Positions 1 through 8,392 of a stretch of DNA of 64,000 nucleotides are shown piece after piece. Source of the stretch: 1-14-2-50-31-20 sp965370315 (GTDB taxonomy: Bacteria; Bacteroidota; Ignavibacteria; Ignavibacteriales; Melioribacteraceae); assembly GCA_965370315.1 (NCBI GenBank), contig CBDUTO010000002.1, positions 21,933 to 85,932 of the forward strand, read 5' to 3'. The notes under the pieces are model-generated. The model made no database searches and was not told the origin of the DNA. It saw only the letters and a list, made by a program, of their open reading frames with translations. The position numbers and the translations under genes are program-made. How positions within the stretch are numbered: position 1 is the stretch's first letter; the number at the start of each line of letters is the position of its first letter.

Positions 1-429
1 TCAAATCAACCAAATAATTCTAAGAGGGATTATAATACTTTTAACCGATTAGGAGCAAAACATAGTTCGAAAATAATTTTGATGAATGGAAAGGAAATTG
101 AGACAAAATATGTGTTTGTGGAAAATGATTTTTTGTTCTACGAAGCTCATAGCGATACAATGTCAATTCCTTTAAGAAAAATCGAAAGGGTTGAAAATAA
201 AAATTGGATAGGAGCGACTGGAAATGGGCTAGTTTTTGGACTTGCAACCACTTTAGTTACGGGAGGCACTCTAATTGCGTTATCCCCTGACGATGCAAAT
301 TCAAAAGCTGGTGGAATAGTTATTATGGGACTTGCAGCATTGGCTGGACTTTCGGCTTTTATTTTAGGTATTGTGCACGGTGGGGAGAAAGAATTTATTT
401 TTAACGAAAAAAGCAATTATACATTTTAA
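1..429 (+). CDS. Hypothetical membrane/envelope protein, 5' end outside window
   Basis: The reading frame is open from base 1, so this gene starts upstream of the window; an internal ATG at 79 is not the likely start. The residues encoded before that ATG (SNQPNNSKRDYNTFNRLGAK) match the next gene (SNQPNYSERDYRVFNRYGLK), which shows the true protein is longer. The visible part has a short soluble segment with a recurring SDT(M/L)S..(K)IE(R/K) motif, followed by two hydrophobic Gly/Ala-rich segments (window residues about 70-90 and 100-120) and a short tail ending EFIFNEKSNYTF. It is a paralogue of the gene at 569-1138, 139 bases downstream on the same strand. No function is recognised. The pattern (soluble strand-rich domain, then two hydrophobic stretches, then a polar tail) suggests a membrane-anchored envelope protein. 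Confidence 0.75.
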   Translation, partial: SNQPNNSKRDYNTFNRLGAKHSSKIILMNGKEIETKYVFVENDFLFYEAHSDTMSIPLRKIERVENKNWIGATGNGLVFGLATTLVTGGTLIALSPDDANSKAGGIVIMGLAALAGLSAFILGIVHGGEKEFIFNEKSNYTF

Positions 430-568
430 AGCACAATAAATTGAATAAAGCAAATAACGGGAATTTTTATATTTCACTCTACTTCACTACAAGATTAAAG
501 TATGAGTGAGAATATTCACTTTTATTACTATATTATATTCACTTTTCTATCAATTTGGTGTGGGTGTT

Positions 569-1138
569 ATGGGCTATAAAGCATTAGTATTTATTCTTAT
601 TATTTCACTTTTATTTATGGGTTGTTCAGCAGTTAATTATTCAAATCAGCCTAACTATTCTGAGAGGGATTATCGTGTTTTTAATCGATATGGTCTCAAA
701 TATAATTCACATATTTATTTCTTAGATGGTAAAGTAATAGCTACTAACTATGTTAATGCCACAGACAGTTTAGTTTTTTTTGAATACAATTCTGATACTT
801 TATCAATGCAACAATCCAAAATTGAAAAAATTGAGATGGAAGCAACTGGCAATAAAATTGCTAATGGATTGCTCTGGGGAATTAGCGGATTAGCCACAAG
901 TATAACTCTATTAACTTTGCTACTTCCTAATTGCAATGATCCTGGTTGTAGTATATTAGTTATTCCAATCATTGTTGTAGGAATTGTTAGTGCTGTTATA
1001 GGCTATATAAAAGGCAATAAAGAATACGTTTTCAATGACAAAAGCAATCATGAGAAAATTGAGTATTATAAAAAATATCACAAAAGAAAGGATAGTTTAA
1101 ACTCTAACGTAAATTCCAACATAAATAATATACCGTAG
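569..1138 (+). CDS. Putative lipoprotein, paralogue of preceding gene
   Basis: The protein is 189 residues long from the ATG at 569. An in-frame GTG at 506 would add 21 residues of poor signal-peptide character; the ATG at 569 gives a clean lipoprotein signal (MGYKALVFILIISLLFMGCS) with lipidated Cys at about residue 19, so 569 is preferred. A domain with the SDTLSMQQSKIEKIE segment follows, then two hydrophobic stretches (about residues 96-117 and 125-148) and a polar, Asn/Lys-rich tail. It aligns over most of its length with the partial gene at 1-429, so the two are a tandem duplication. No catalytic motif is visible and the function is unknown. It is probably envelope-located because of the lipobox. 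Confidence 0.75.
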   Translation: MGYKALVFILIISLLFMGCSAVNYSNQPNYSERDYRVFNRYGLKYNSHIYFLDGKVIATNYVNATDSLVFFEYNSDTLSMQQSKIEKIEMEATGNKIANGLLWGISGLATSITLLTLLLPNCNDPGCSILVIPIIVVGIVSAVIGYIKGNKEYVFNDKSNHEKIEYYKKYHKRKDSLNSNVNSNINNIP

Positions 1139-1199
1139 TAAATATAAATTCAATTCTCTATATTTCTTGATGTAAAAACCATTTTTGGAAAAGGATGTT

Positions 1200-2759
1200 A
1201 TGAAACAGTACGCTCTTCTTCTTATTATATTTTCGCTATCTTTTATTAGTTCATGTACTCTCGATAACTCACCAAAGCAACCCAATATTATTTTCATCAT
1301 GAGCGACGATCACGCTCAGAAAGCAATTTCTTCCTATTCATCTGAACTTATTAAAACTCCAAATATTGATAGAATTGCAAATGAAGGAATGCTATTTGTA
1401 AATAGTTATGTTACGAACTCTATCTGCGGACCAAGCCGAGCAACGATGCTTACAGGAAAATATAGTTCTCTAAATGGACTTAGAGATAATAGAGATAAAT
1501 TTGATGGCTCACAACAAACATTTCCAAAGCTATTGCAAAAAGCTGGCTATAATACTTCTATTGTTGGAAAGTGGCATCTTAAGAGTAAACCCACTGGATT
1601 TAATAATTGGAAAGTTTTGTTTGGACAAGGCCAATATTATAATCCTACAATTTGGGAAAATGGTGATACTATAAAGTATACTGGATATACTACTGATTTA
1701 ATTACAGATTTTGCAATTGAAGAACTTGACTCACTTGATAAAAGCAAGCCTTTTGCAATGTTAATACATCATAAAGCTCCACACAGAAATTGGATGCCAA
1801 ACATTAAGAACTTGGGTCTATTTGATTCAGTTGATATTCCCTTACCAGAAACTTTTTATGATGATTATAATTCTCGAGTAGCCGCATCTGAAGCAGATAT
1901 GAGAATAGACGACATGTATCTTTCGTTTGATCTAAAATTGAATAGTGACTCCTATGCAAAAGAGACTGGAAGTGGGGGAAATAAAAGATTTGCCGCAAGA
2001 GTTGAAAGCATTTGGGAAAGCACATATAATAGATTAACTGACGAACAGAAAATTGCTTGGGATGAATACATTGAGAAAATCAATTTTGATTTCAAAAGTA
2101 AAAACCTAACTGGAAAGGAATTATCAGAATGGAAATATCAAAGATATTTGCGTGACTATCTATCTACAATTTTATCTGTAGATGAAAGTGTAGGGAGAAT
2201 TTTAAAATATCTTGATGAGAATGGACTTACTGAAAATACAATTGTTGTTTATACATCAGATCAAGGATTTTATTTAGGCGAGCATGGATGGTTCGACAAA
2301 AGATGGATGTATGAAGAATCATTTAGAACTCCCTTTCTTATAAGATACCCAGCTGAAATAGAAGCTAAAACTACTTCAGAGAATTTTATTATGAATCTTG
2401 ATTATGCCCCAACATTTTTGGATTTCGCAGGTGTAGATATTCCGTCCGATATTCAAGGAGAATCGTTCCGAAATATAGCCATTGGAGAGAAAGATAAAGA
2501 CTGGCGTAAATCGATGTATTACCATTATTACGAATTTCCACATGGTTGGCATAATGTGAAGCAGCACTATGGAATTAAGAACCACAGATATAAATTAATT
2601 TATTTTTATGGACTTGAAAAATGGGAATTATTCGATCTAAAAAATGATCCCAACGAATTGAATAATATCTATAATACAATGGAAGATTCAGAGCTTGTAA
2701 ATAATCTAAAGTCTGAACTTGACTCACTTAAAATAAAATATAATGATAATGAATTTTAA
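1200..2759 (+). CDS. Sulfatase (S1 type), lipoprotein
   Basis: The protein hydrolyses sulfate esters, probably of a sulfated polysaccharide or glycoconjugate, in the periplasm or on the outer membrane. It is 519 residues from the ATG at 1200, which has AAGGA six bases upstream; a TTG at 1185 is in frame but less likely. The signal ends in SFISSC, so Cys19 is a probable lipidation site. The sulfatase signature C76-G-P-S-R80 is intact, with Cys76 the residue matured to formylglycine. Metal ligands D36-D37 (SDDHA) are present, and a second acidic site lies in YTSDQGFYLGEHGW. No sulfatase-maturating enzyme, SusC/D or polysaccharide lyase is nearby, so the substrate cannot be read from context. 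The gene converges on rlmB with a 4-base overlap of the stop codons. Confidence 0.93.
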   Translation: MKQYALLLIIFSLSFISSCTLDNSPKQPNIIFIMSDDHAQKAISSYSSELIKTPNIDRIANEGMLFVNSYVTNSICGPSRATMLTGKYSSLNGLRDNRDKFDGSQQTFPKLLQKAGYNTSIVGKWHLKSKPTGFNNWKVLFGQGQYYNPTIWENGDTIKYTGYTTDLITDFAIEELDSLDKSKPFAMLIHHKAPHRNWMPNIKNLGLFDSVDIPLPETFYDDYNSRVAASEADMRIDDMYLSFDLKLNSDSYAKETGSGGNKRFAARVESIWESTYNRLTDEQKIAWDEYIEKINFDFKSKNLTGKELSEWKYQRYLRDYLSTILSVDESVGRILKYLDENGLTENTIVVYTSDQGFYLGEHGWFDKRWMYEESFRTPFLIRYPAEIEAKTTSENFIMNLDYAPTFLDFAGVDIPSDIQGESFRNIAIGEKDKDWRKSMYYHYYEFPHGWHNVKQHYGIKNHRYKLIYFYGLEKWELFDLKNDPNELNNIYNTMEDSELVNNLKSELDSLKIKYNDNEF

Positions 2760-3487
2760 TTTCCTCTTTGCCTCACAACTTCGTAAAGTATAATCCCAGT
2801 TGCAACCGAAACATTTAGGGATTGTGTTTTACCTAGCATTGGAATTTGAATTAAATGATCACAATTTTCAGCTACTCTTTTGCGAATTCCTTTCTCTTCA
2901 TTTCCGACAACAATTGCCACAGCACCTTTATAATTAAGCTCAGAGTAATTTTGTGAATTCTTCCCAAGAGATGAACCATAAATCCAAAAACCATTATCTT
3001 TCAATAATTCCATTGCTTGAAATAGATTAGAGACTTGTGAAATTTTCATATGTGATATTGCACCAGCAGATGTCTTTTCAACCGTTTCATTGAGTGGTGC
3101 AGTGTTGCGTTGGGTTATGATAATTCCATCAACTCCACTCGCTTCAGCACTTCTAAAAATGGCTCCCATATTATGTGTATCTTGAATTTCATCCAGAATT
3201 AGAATTAGTGGATTTTCATTCTTTTTTGATTGTGCTATTAATGCCTCTGGTTTCCATAAATTGATATCATTTATAAAAGCAATAACACCTTGAGTATTCA
3301 ACCCCTTTTCATGCTCTTTAAATTTATGAGGAGAGAGTTGCGAAATTTTTATTTTTCTATTCTTGGCGGCTACTAATATTGCTTCAACAACATTACCCTT
3401 TTGCCCAAAGGAGATCATAATTCTATCTATCTCATTGCCCGAGTTTATTGCTTCTAAAACTGGTTTTCTTCCTATTACTTTTCTCAT
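2756..3487 (-). CDS. rlmB: 23S rRNA (guanosine-2'-O)-methyltransferase RlmB / TrmH family
   Basis: A SPOUT-class RNA 2'-O-ribose methyltransferase of 243 residues, the usual length for RlmB, which methylates a conserved G in 23S rRNA using S-adenosylmethionine. The N-terminal substrate-binding part begins MRKVIGRKPVLEAI (residues 1-80). The SPOUT trefoil-knot motifs follow in order: DTHNMGAIFRSAEASG (motif 1, N and R catalytic), IVVGNEEKGIR (motif 2) and IPMLGKTQSLNVSVA (motif 3). All key residues are present. TrmH-family members are hard to separate by substrate, so the family is certain and the exact target position is inferred. Its stop overlaps the stop of the convergent sulfatase gene. 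Confidence 0.92.
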   Translation of the reverse strand: MRKVIGRKPVLEAINSGNEIDRIMISFGQKGNVVEAILVAAKNRKIKISQLSPHKFKEHEKGLNTQGVIAFINDINLWKPEALIAQSKKNENPLILILDEIQDTHNMGAIFRSAEASGVDGIIITQRNTAPLNETVEKTSAGAISHMKISQVSNLFQAMELLKDNGFWIYGSSLGKNSQNYSELNYKGAVAIVVGNEEKGIRKRVAENCDHLIQIPMLGKTQSLNVSVATGIILYEVVRQRGN

Positions 3488-3568
3488 TGAATCTTCATAT
3501 TTAGAAATTAATAATTGATTGCATTATATATATACACAGATTACTAATCTGTGCAACAAGTTAGATTT

Positions 3569-4798
3569 CTATAAAGACTCTAGAGATATTTCTTCTTGAG
3601 AGCCATCTGCCATATTTTTTAATGTTGCCATTCCACGTTCGTATTCTTCTCCACCAATCATAAGCACTTTTGTAGCACCAAGTCTATTAGCTTCACGCAT
3701 TTGCGCTTTAACACTACGTTGTGTATAATCAAACTCAACTGTGTTATCTGATCGAAGTTGAGTAGCAATTTCAAATACCTTCTTATTCAATTCTTTATCG
3801 AGACGAACAATGTAATAATCAATCTGCGGTACAGCTTCTGGCATTACCTTTTCATTCTCCATTGCAAGTAAAATTCTTTCAATTCCAGCAGCGAATCCAA
3901 CTCCAGGTACATCACGCTCACCTAGTTGCTTTACAAGTAAATCGTAACGCCCACCACCACATAATGCAGATTGCGAGCCAACGCTTCCACTAACTAACTC
4001 AAAAGTTGTGTGTGTGTAATAATCCAATCCACGAACTAATTTTGGATCAACTTCAAATGGTACTCCAGCACTAAGTAGCATTTGTTTTACTTCTTCAAAA
4101 TGTTCCAGTGATTCATCATCCAAGTGTTCAATTAACAAAGGTGCGTGTTCCATAATTTCTATGTCACGTCTATCTTTGCTATCAAAAAGTCTAAGTATAT
4201 TAGTCTCATATCGTTTCTGACTCTCTTCAGATAAGTCACTAAGTTTATCAGATAGATATTCCTTAAGCAAGTTTTTATAAACCTCACGCGAAGCTGGAAC
4301 TCCGAGAGAATTAATTTTAACAACAAAATTAGATAATCCCAATCCCTTTAATATTTGATAAGCTAACAGAATCATTTCTGCATCAAGTGCAGGACTAGTG
4401 CTACCAAGGGCTTCAGCACCAAACTGATTAAATTGTCTAAAACGTCCAGCCTGGGGTCGCTCTTGACGAAACATAGGTGAGATATAAAATAATTTGTTTA
4501 ACTGAAATTGCTTATCGAGAGAATGCTCAAGTAACGCGCGTACAACGGAGGCTGTCATTTCAGGTTTCAAAGTAATGCTAGTTTCACTTCTGTCGAGAAA
4601 TGTGTACATCTCTTTACCAACAATATCAGTAGCTTCCCCAATACCACGGCTAAAAAGACGAGTCTCTTCAAATATTGGTGTTCGTATTTCCTTATAGTTA
4701 AAGGCTTTCATCGCATTACGAACAATCTCTTCAAGATTATTCCAATTTGGAATTTCACTTGGCAAAATATCTTTAGTGCCAGTAATAGCTTTTATCAT
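3569..4798 (-). CDS. hisS: Histidyl-tRNA synthetase
   Basis: A class II aminoacyl-tRNA synthetase that charges tRNA-His. At 409 residues it is slightly shorter than the usual 420 or so. The N-terminus has the family opening ITGTKDILPSE; motif 2 is FRQERPQAGRFRQFNQFGAE (about residues 110-129); the histidine-specific motif is LVRGLDYYTHTTFE (about 259-272); motif 3 is GVGFAAGIERILLAME. The last 90 or so residues form the anticodon-binding domain. It lies 22 bases downstream of the EIIA-like gene on the same strand, so the two may be co-transcribed, with rlmB 81 bases further on. Confidence 0.96.
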   Translation of the reverse strand: MIKAITGTKDILPSEIPNWNNLEEIVRNAMKAFNYKEIRTPIFEETRLFSRGIGEATDIVGKEMYTFLDRSETSITLKPEMTASVVRALLEHSLDKQFQLNKLFYISPMFRQERPQAGRFRQFNQFGAEALGSTSPALDAEMILLAYQILKGLGLSNFVVKINSLGVPASREVYKNLLKEYLSDKLSDLSEESQKRYETNILRLFDSKDRRDIEIMEHAPLLIEHLDDESLEHFEEVKQMLLSAGVPFEVDPKLVRGLDYYTHTTFELVSGSVGSQSALCGGGRYDLLVKQLGERDVPGVGFAAGIERILLAMENEKVMPEAVPQIDYYIVRLDKELNKKVFEIATQLRSDNTVEFDYTQRSVKAQMREANRLGATKVLMIGGEEYERGMATLKNMADGSQEEISLESL

Positions 4799-4820
4799 AA
4801 TATTATCTTTCGGGTTTCGT

Positions 4821-5294
4821 TTATGAGAGTTCTAAATACTTATTATCTTCTTCCTCAAAGATCTGAAAAATCTCTTCTGTTGAAGAAGCATTAGCTAGTC
4901 TGTTTCTTACTGCTTCTTGATTCATGATTCTAGAGATTCTACTTAACATTTTTATATGCTGCCCTACTGAATCTTCCTTACCAATTAACAAAAATATAAG
5001 ATTTACAGGCTTACCATCTATAGAATCAAAATCAATTGGTTTTTTTAGAAGACCAAATCCTGCAACCATCTCCGTAACCATGTTTGTTTTACCATGAGGA
5101 ATTGCAAATCCACTTCCAACACCAGTTGACATAATTTCTTCGCGTTCAAGAACAACAGTTCTAATAGTTTCTAAATCAGTAACTCTTTCATCCCCCTTGA
5201 ACATATCAATCATCTCATTTATGATTTCTTCCTTTGTTGTCCCTTTGAAATCAATTGTTATTTTATCTATTTTAAGTATTTCTGTAAGTTTCAT
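4821..5294 (-). CDS. PTS EIIA-like (PtsN / EIIA-Ntr type) regulatory protein
   Basis: A 157-residue cytoplasmic phosphocarrier domain of the mannitol/fructose EIIA family. The active-site histidine is His67 in GFAIPHGKT, preceded by the typical VLEREEIMSTGVGSG segment. No EIIB or EIIC domain and no sugar-transporter gene is next to it, which points to a regulatory PtsN-type role, such as linking phosphate or nitrogen status to K+ transport or gene expression, rather than sugar uptake. It is the first gene of a probable operon with hisS. No ptsP or ptsO gene is in the window, so the phosphate donor is unknown. Confidence 0.85.
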   Translation of the reverse strand: MKLTEILKIDKITIDFKGTTKEEIINEMIDMFKGDERVTDLETIRTVVLEREEIMSTGVGSGFAIPHGKTNMVTEMVAGFGLLKKPIDFDSIDGKPVNLIFLLIGKEDSVGQHIKMLSRISRIMNQEAVRNRLANASSTEEIFQIFEEEDNKYLELS

Positions 5295-5588
5295 AATCTA
5301 TTCTTAGTTTTCATTTTATTTTCTAAAAAAAAGTCTGTTATTCCTAATCCATTCTTTGGATTATAATCAAGTAATTACTGCGGATTTCTCGAATTCTTTC
5401 ATGATGAGTACAGAAATAGTATTACTATTTTTATCAATTACAAATTTAGTGAAGCCTCTATTCTATTCCTATTATTCAATAATTATTTTCGAAAATAATA
5501 GGCGTTTTTTTAGTTAATAATTCCCTTGTCTCAAATACTTCAATATCTTAATTTACATTCATAAGAAAAATTTTATAACGAGGAATTT
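5295..5588. promoter_or_regulatory. Divergent intergenic region with overlapping inverted repeats
   Basis: This 294-base spacer lies between the divergent EIIA-like and Rossmann-fold genes and should carry both promoters. It contains a perfect 18-base palindrome (ATTATTTTCGAAAATAAT, 5482-5499). Overlapping it is a second possible hairpin, CCTATTATT (5468-5476) with AATAATAGG (5494-5502), which is directly followed by a T run. The two structures share bases and cannot form together, which is the layout of an operator site or a transcription attenuator in the leader of the gene at 5589. A ribosome site GAGGA (5580-5584) precedes that gene. No promoter could be assigned with confidence. Confidence 0.4.
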
Positions 5589-7289
5589 ATGGATATTAAA
5601 AACAAAACTGTGTTGCTCTTCGGCGGTTGGGGACTAGTTGGAAATAGTTTATCTCGCAATTTAATTAGGGAAGAACCAAAGAGAATAATTATCTCATCGC
5701 TTAGACAATCAGAGGCAGAAGAACAAGTGAATAACCTTAAAAAAGATTTTCCACATCTACCTGATGATTATTTTATTCCATGGTGGGGAAATATTTTTGT
5801 CCGTCATGATTTTAAGGATACTAATCGATTAGACCTACTTGAGGATAAGGATACGCGTCAAACTTTGCTTAGAGATACAATGGATGAATTGAATGATGAG
5901 ATTCTTCACAACTCATCAATCTACAAACTACTTGCAGAGTATAAACCAGAAATTATTATTGATAGTGTGAATGCTGCAACGGGAATTGCATATCAAGATA
6001 TTTACACAATGTACAGAGACATTCAAAAGAAAATTGGGGAATCTCCCAATGCTGAGTCAATGATTGTGGAGACTGAAAAATTACTTTGCAACCAATATAT
6101 TCCTCAATTGATTAGACATATTCAAATTTTGTATGCATCTATGTCTAAGTTTGAAACTAAGATGTATCTTAAGATTGGTACAAGTGGTACAGGTGGAATG
6201 GGATTAAATATTCCCTATACACATAGCGAGGAGAAACCTTCCAGAGTTCTACTTAGTAAATCATCGGTTGCTGGTGCACACACATTATTATTATTCCTAA
6301 TGGGCAGAACTCCAGATGGACCTATAACTAAAGAGGTTAAGCCAACTGCAGCTATTGCTTGGAAAAAAATTGTTCATGGCGAAATTAAAAAGGGTGGTAA
6401 ACCAATTGAGTTAGTAGATATTCCTATTGAAAGTTCAATTGAATTAGACGACAAGTTAAAACTTAAACTCGATTCCAAATTTCCAACTACTGGTAAAAAT
6501 CTTAAATCAGTATTCATAGATACTGGTGAAAATGGTACTTTCTCTAGAGGAGAATTTGAAGCTATTACTGCACAAGGACAAATGGAATTTGTAACACCTG
6601 AAGAGATTTCAAAAACAATTATTTATGAAATTAAAGGTGGTAATACTGGACATGATATTATTAATGCTCTTGATAATGCTACAATGGAACCAACATACAG
6701 AGCTGGCATTTTACAAAATTATGCTGTTAAAAAGTTAAAAAAACTTGAAGAAGAACACGGTTCAGAAAGTGTTGCATTTGAATTACTTGGACCTCCACGA
6801 TTATCAAAATTACTTCATGAAATTAATCTACTTCGCCATGTTGCAGGTACAATGAAAGGAATTATAGATAGCGATCCATCAACACTTTCTGATAAGATGT
6901 ATCAACTTCTTAAAGAAGATAGCAAATTGCGAAGCGAAATTATTTCTATCGGTATTCCAATTCTTTATCCAAATGGAAAATCTCTCTTACGTGGAAATAT
7001 AATGAAGATACCTCCAAACAGAGGTGTTGATGAACTAGAAATATCTCCTAGTAACATCGATCTTTGGGCAGCGGATGGTTGGGTCGATTTGAGAATTTCA
7101 AATATTGTGAAATGGCAAAAAAGAATACTTGATTTAATTGACGAAGCTGAATCAATTCCTTTGGATGATACAAGTTCGATGCATGTTAGAACTAAAGAGT
7201 ATTGGAATAATTATGAGAAAGTGGATATTGGAAAAGTTGTTAGTTGGATTTTTATTCACGAAGAGCGTGGTATGAGAATGAAAGCTTAA
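5589..7289 (+). CDS. Rossmann-fold NAD(P)-binding protein of unknown function
   Basis: A 566-residue cytoplasmic protein beginning with a dinucleotide-binding beta-alpha-beta unit, VLLFGGWGLVGNSL, whose G12-x-x-G15-x-x-G18 spacing matches extended short-chain dehydrogenases/epimerases. The segment PEIIIDSVNAATGIAYQDIY (about residues 119-138) resembles the SDR strand 4 region, and a Gly-rich stretch TSGTGGMGLNIPYTHSE follows at about 199-215. The C-terminal half does not match a family I can name. The canonical YxxxK pair is not evident, so catalysis is not assured. Length is roughly twice that of a simple SDR. It has a good ribosome site (GAGGA) and is monocistronic, followed by a strong hairpin. 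Function is unknown; a sugar or lipid oxidoreductase is only a guess. Confidence 0.75.
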   Translation: MDIKNKTVLLFGGWGLVGNSLSRNLIREEPKRIIISSLRQSEAEEQVNNLKKDFPHLPDDYFIPWWGNIFVRHDFKDTNRLDLLEDKDTRQTLLRDTMDELNDEILHNSSIYKLLAEYKPEIIIDSVNAATGIAYQDIYTMYRDIQKKIGESPNAESMIVETEKLLCNQYIPQLIRHIQILYASMSKFETKMYLKIGTSGTGGMGLNIPYTHSEEKPSRVLLSKSSVAGAHTLLLFLMGRTPDGPITKEVKPTAAIAWKKIVHGEIKKGGKPIELVDIPIESSIELDDKLKLKLDSKFPTTGKNLKSVFIDTGENGTFSRGEFEAITAQGQMEFVTPEEISKTIIYEIKGGNTGHDIINALDNATMEPTYRAGILQNYAVKKLKKLEEEHGSESVAFELLGPPRLSKLLHEINLLRHVAGTMKGIIDSDPSTLSDKMYQLLKEDSKLRSEIISIGIPILYPNGKSLLRGNIMKIPPNRGVDELEISPSNIDLWAADGWVDLRISNIVKWQKRILDLIDEAESIPLDDTSSMHVRTKEYWNNYEKVDIGKVVSWIFIHEERGMRMKA

Positions 7290-7301
7290 CAGATCTTAAA
7301 T

Positions 7302-7337
7302 AATTAACCTGGAATAGAATTCTATTTCAGGTTAATT
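7302..7337. terminator. Long hairpin between convergent genes
   Basis: A 36-base near-perfect inverted repeat: AATTAACCTG (7302-7311) pairs with CAGGTTAATT (7328-7337), enclosing the perfect palindrome AATAGAATTCTATT (7313-7326), with one G.T pair between them. It sits between two convergent genes and overlaps the stop of the minus-strand one, so it is a likely bidirectional terminator. The T tract is weak. Confidence 0.7.
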
Positions 7338-8231
7338 ACCAAGTTTTTTATTTTCAATAAAACTAATAAATCTCTCGTAAAGAACTTTATCATCCCCACT
7401 AATTTCATTTTCAACAGTATCATACGCCATTCTAAGCCATCTTAGATTTGTACTTTTAGTAGCAATATTTATATCAGCACCAAATTTTTCTTTGAAATTC
7501 CTATTGTCTATCAGGGTAATCTCAGAAAACTTAACAATTGAGTTAATACTAATAATATTTGGAATCTTAATGTTATTACCAATTTTAATTAACTCATCAG
7601 CAAAGTCATCATATAAAGTGCAAATTTCTATCGCTTTTTGTCCAGCATTAATTAGAATATGATTTAAACGTAGATTTTTTAATGAGGCATTAGTAGAAAT
7701 TTTTACTAATTCTTCTATGGCAAAACTTGCTCTTCTCTTCCCACTTTTTCCATCTTCATAATTTAACTCAATTGCCTTTTTTACTGCAGTTGGAATGCCA
7801 GATTCTGCCTTTTGTCTTTTACTATGATCTAACTGAATGTTTCTGATCATAGCAAGTAGAACTTCATACTCCCCTTCACTAATGTAATCGTCAATAGTTT
7901 TTATCTTTCTAATGCTTCTTAAATCTTGGGCGCTTACTTCAGTATTAACAGCTGCTTTATAAGCTGCTGCACTTTTTCTTGTTGGGCGCAAAAGATTATT
8001 CATTTCATCTTGGGATACAGCTGTTAGTTTTGCATTATTAAACTTAATAAGAAATTCTTGTATAACTTCAGTGTCAATGCTAAATGTATAAAATGAAATT
8101 TTTAATTCCTTAATGCTCTCAGATTTTTTAACACTTACTGAACTTCTAAGATCACCTAAGGTAATTATAAATTTTTGAAGCTGACTAACCTCGTTATCCG
8201 AAATTTTAACCGATATTTTGTGAAAATCCAT
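7332..8231 (-). CDS. Hypothetical protein
   Basis: A 299-residue soluble protein that I do not recognise. It has no signal peptide or membrane segment. The N-terminal part (1-100) alternates short beta-like segments; the middle has a basic patch (RPTRKSAAAYKAA, about 84-96; GKSGKRRASFAIEEL, about 161-175); the rest is predicted mainly helical. The start is supported by GAGGA six to seven bases upstream. It is the last gene of a likely three-gene minus-strand unit with a tiny ORF (8264-8389) and a TPR protein (8393-9562). The basic, helical character would fit a nucleic-acid-binding role, but nothing specific supports that. Confidence 0.7.
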   Translation of the reverse strand: MDFHKISVKISDNEVSQLQKFIITLGDLRSSVSVKKSESIKELKISFYTFSIDTEVIQEFLIKFNNAKLTAVSQDEMNNLLRPTRKSAAAYKAAVNTEVSAQDLRSIRKIKTIDDYISEGEYEVLLAMIRNIQLDHSKRQKAESGIPTAVKKAIELNYEDGKSGKRRASFAIEELVKISTNASLKNLRLNHILINAGQKAIEICTLYDDFADELIKIGNNIKIPNIISINSIVKFSEITLIDNRNFKEKFGADINIATKSTNLRWLRMAYDTVENEISGDDKVLYERFISFIENKKLGN

Positions 8232-8263
8232 TCGTCCTCGTAAAATGAATATTGGGTTGCAAA

Positions 8264-8389
8264 TTAGTAATTTTTCTTTAAATTATCATCGAAAGTTTTT
8301 GTTGATTTATTACACTTAATATCTGTTTTTTTACCCTTTATTGCAAAACAATAACCCTTTGGATTAGTTCTATAAGTAACTATGTTCAT
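8264..8389 (-). CDS. Small ORF (41 aa) between TPR gene and hypothetical gene
   Basis: ATG at 8389 and stop at 8264 give a 41-residue basic peptide starting MNIVTYRTNPKGYCFAIKGK, with two cysteines. It begins only three bases after the stop of the TPR gene and ends 32 bases before the next start, so it fills the gap in an apparent operon. No clear ribosome site precedes it, but its tight position would allow translational coupling. The alternative is that it is chance coding within a spacer. No family is recognised. Confidence 0.4.
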   Translation of the reverse strand: MNIVTYRTNPKGYCFAIKGKKTDIKCNKSTKTFDDNLKKNY

Positions 8390-8392
8390 TTA

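Noticed and set aside
1185..1199. TTG start for the sulfatase
   Set aside because: The ATG at 1200 has a ribosome site and gives a standard lipoprotein signal; the upstream five codons add nothing.
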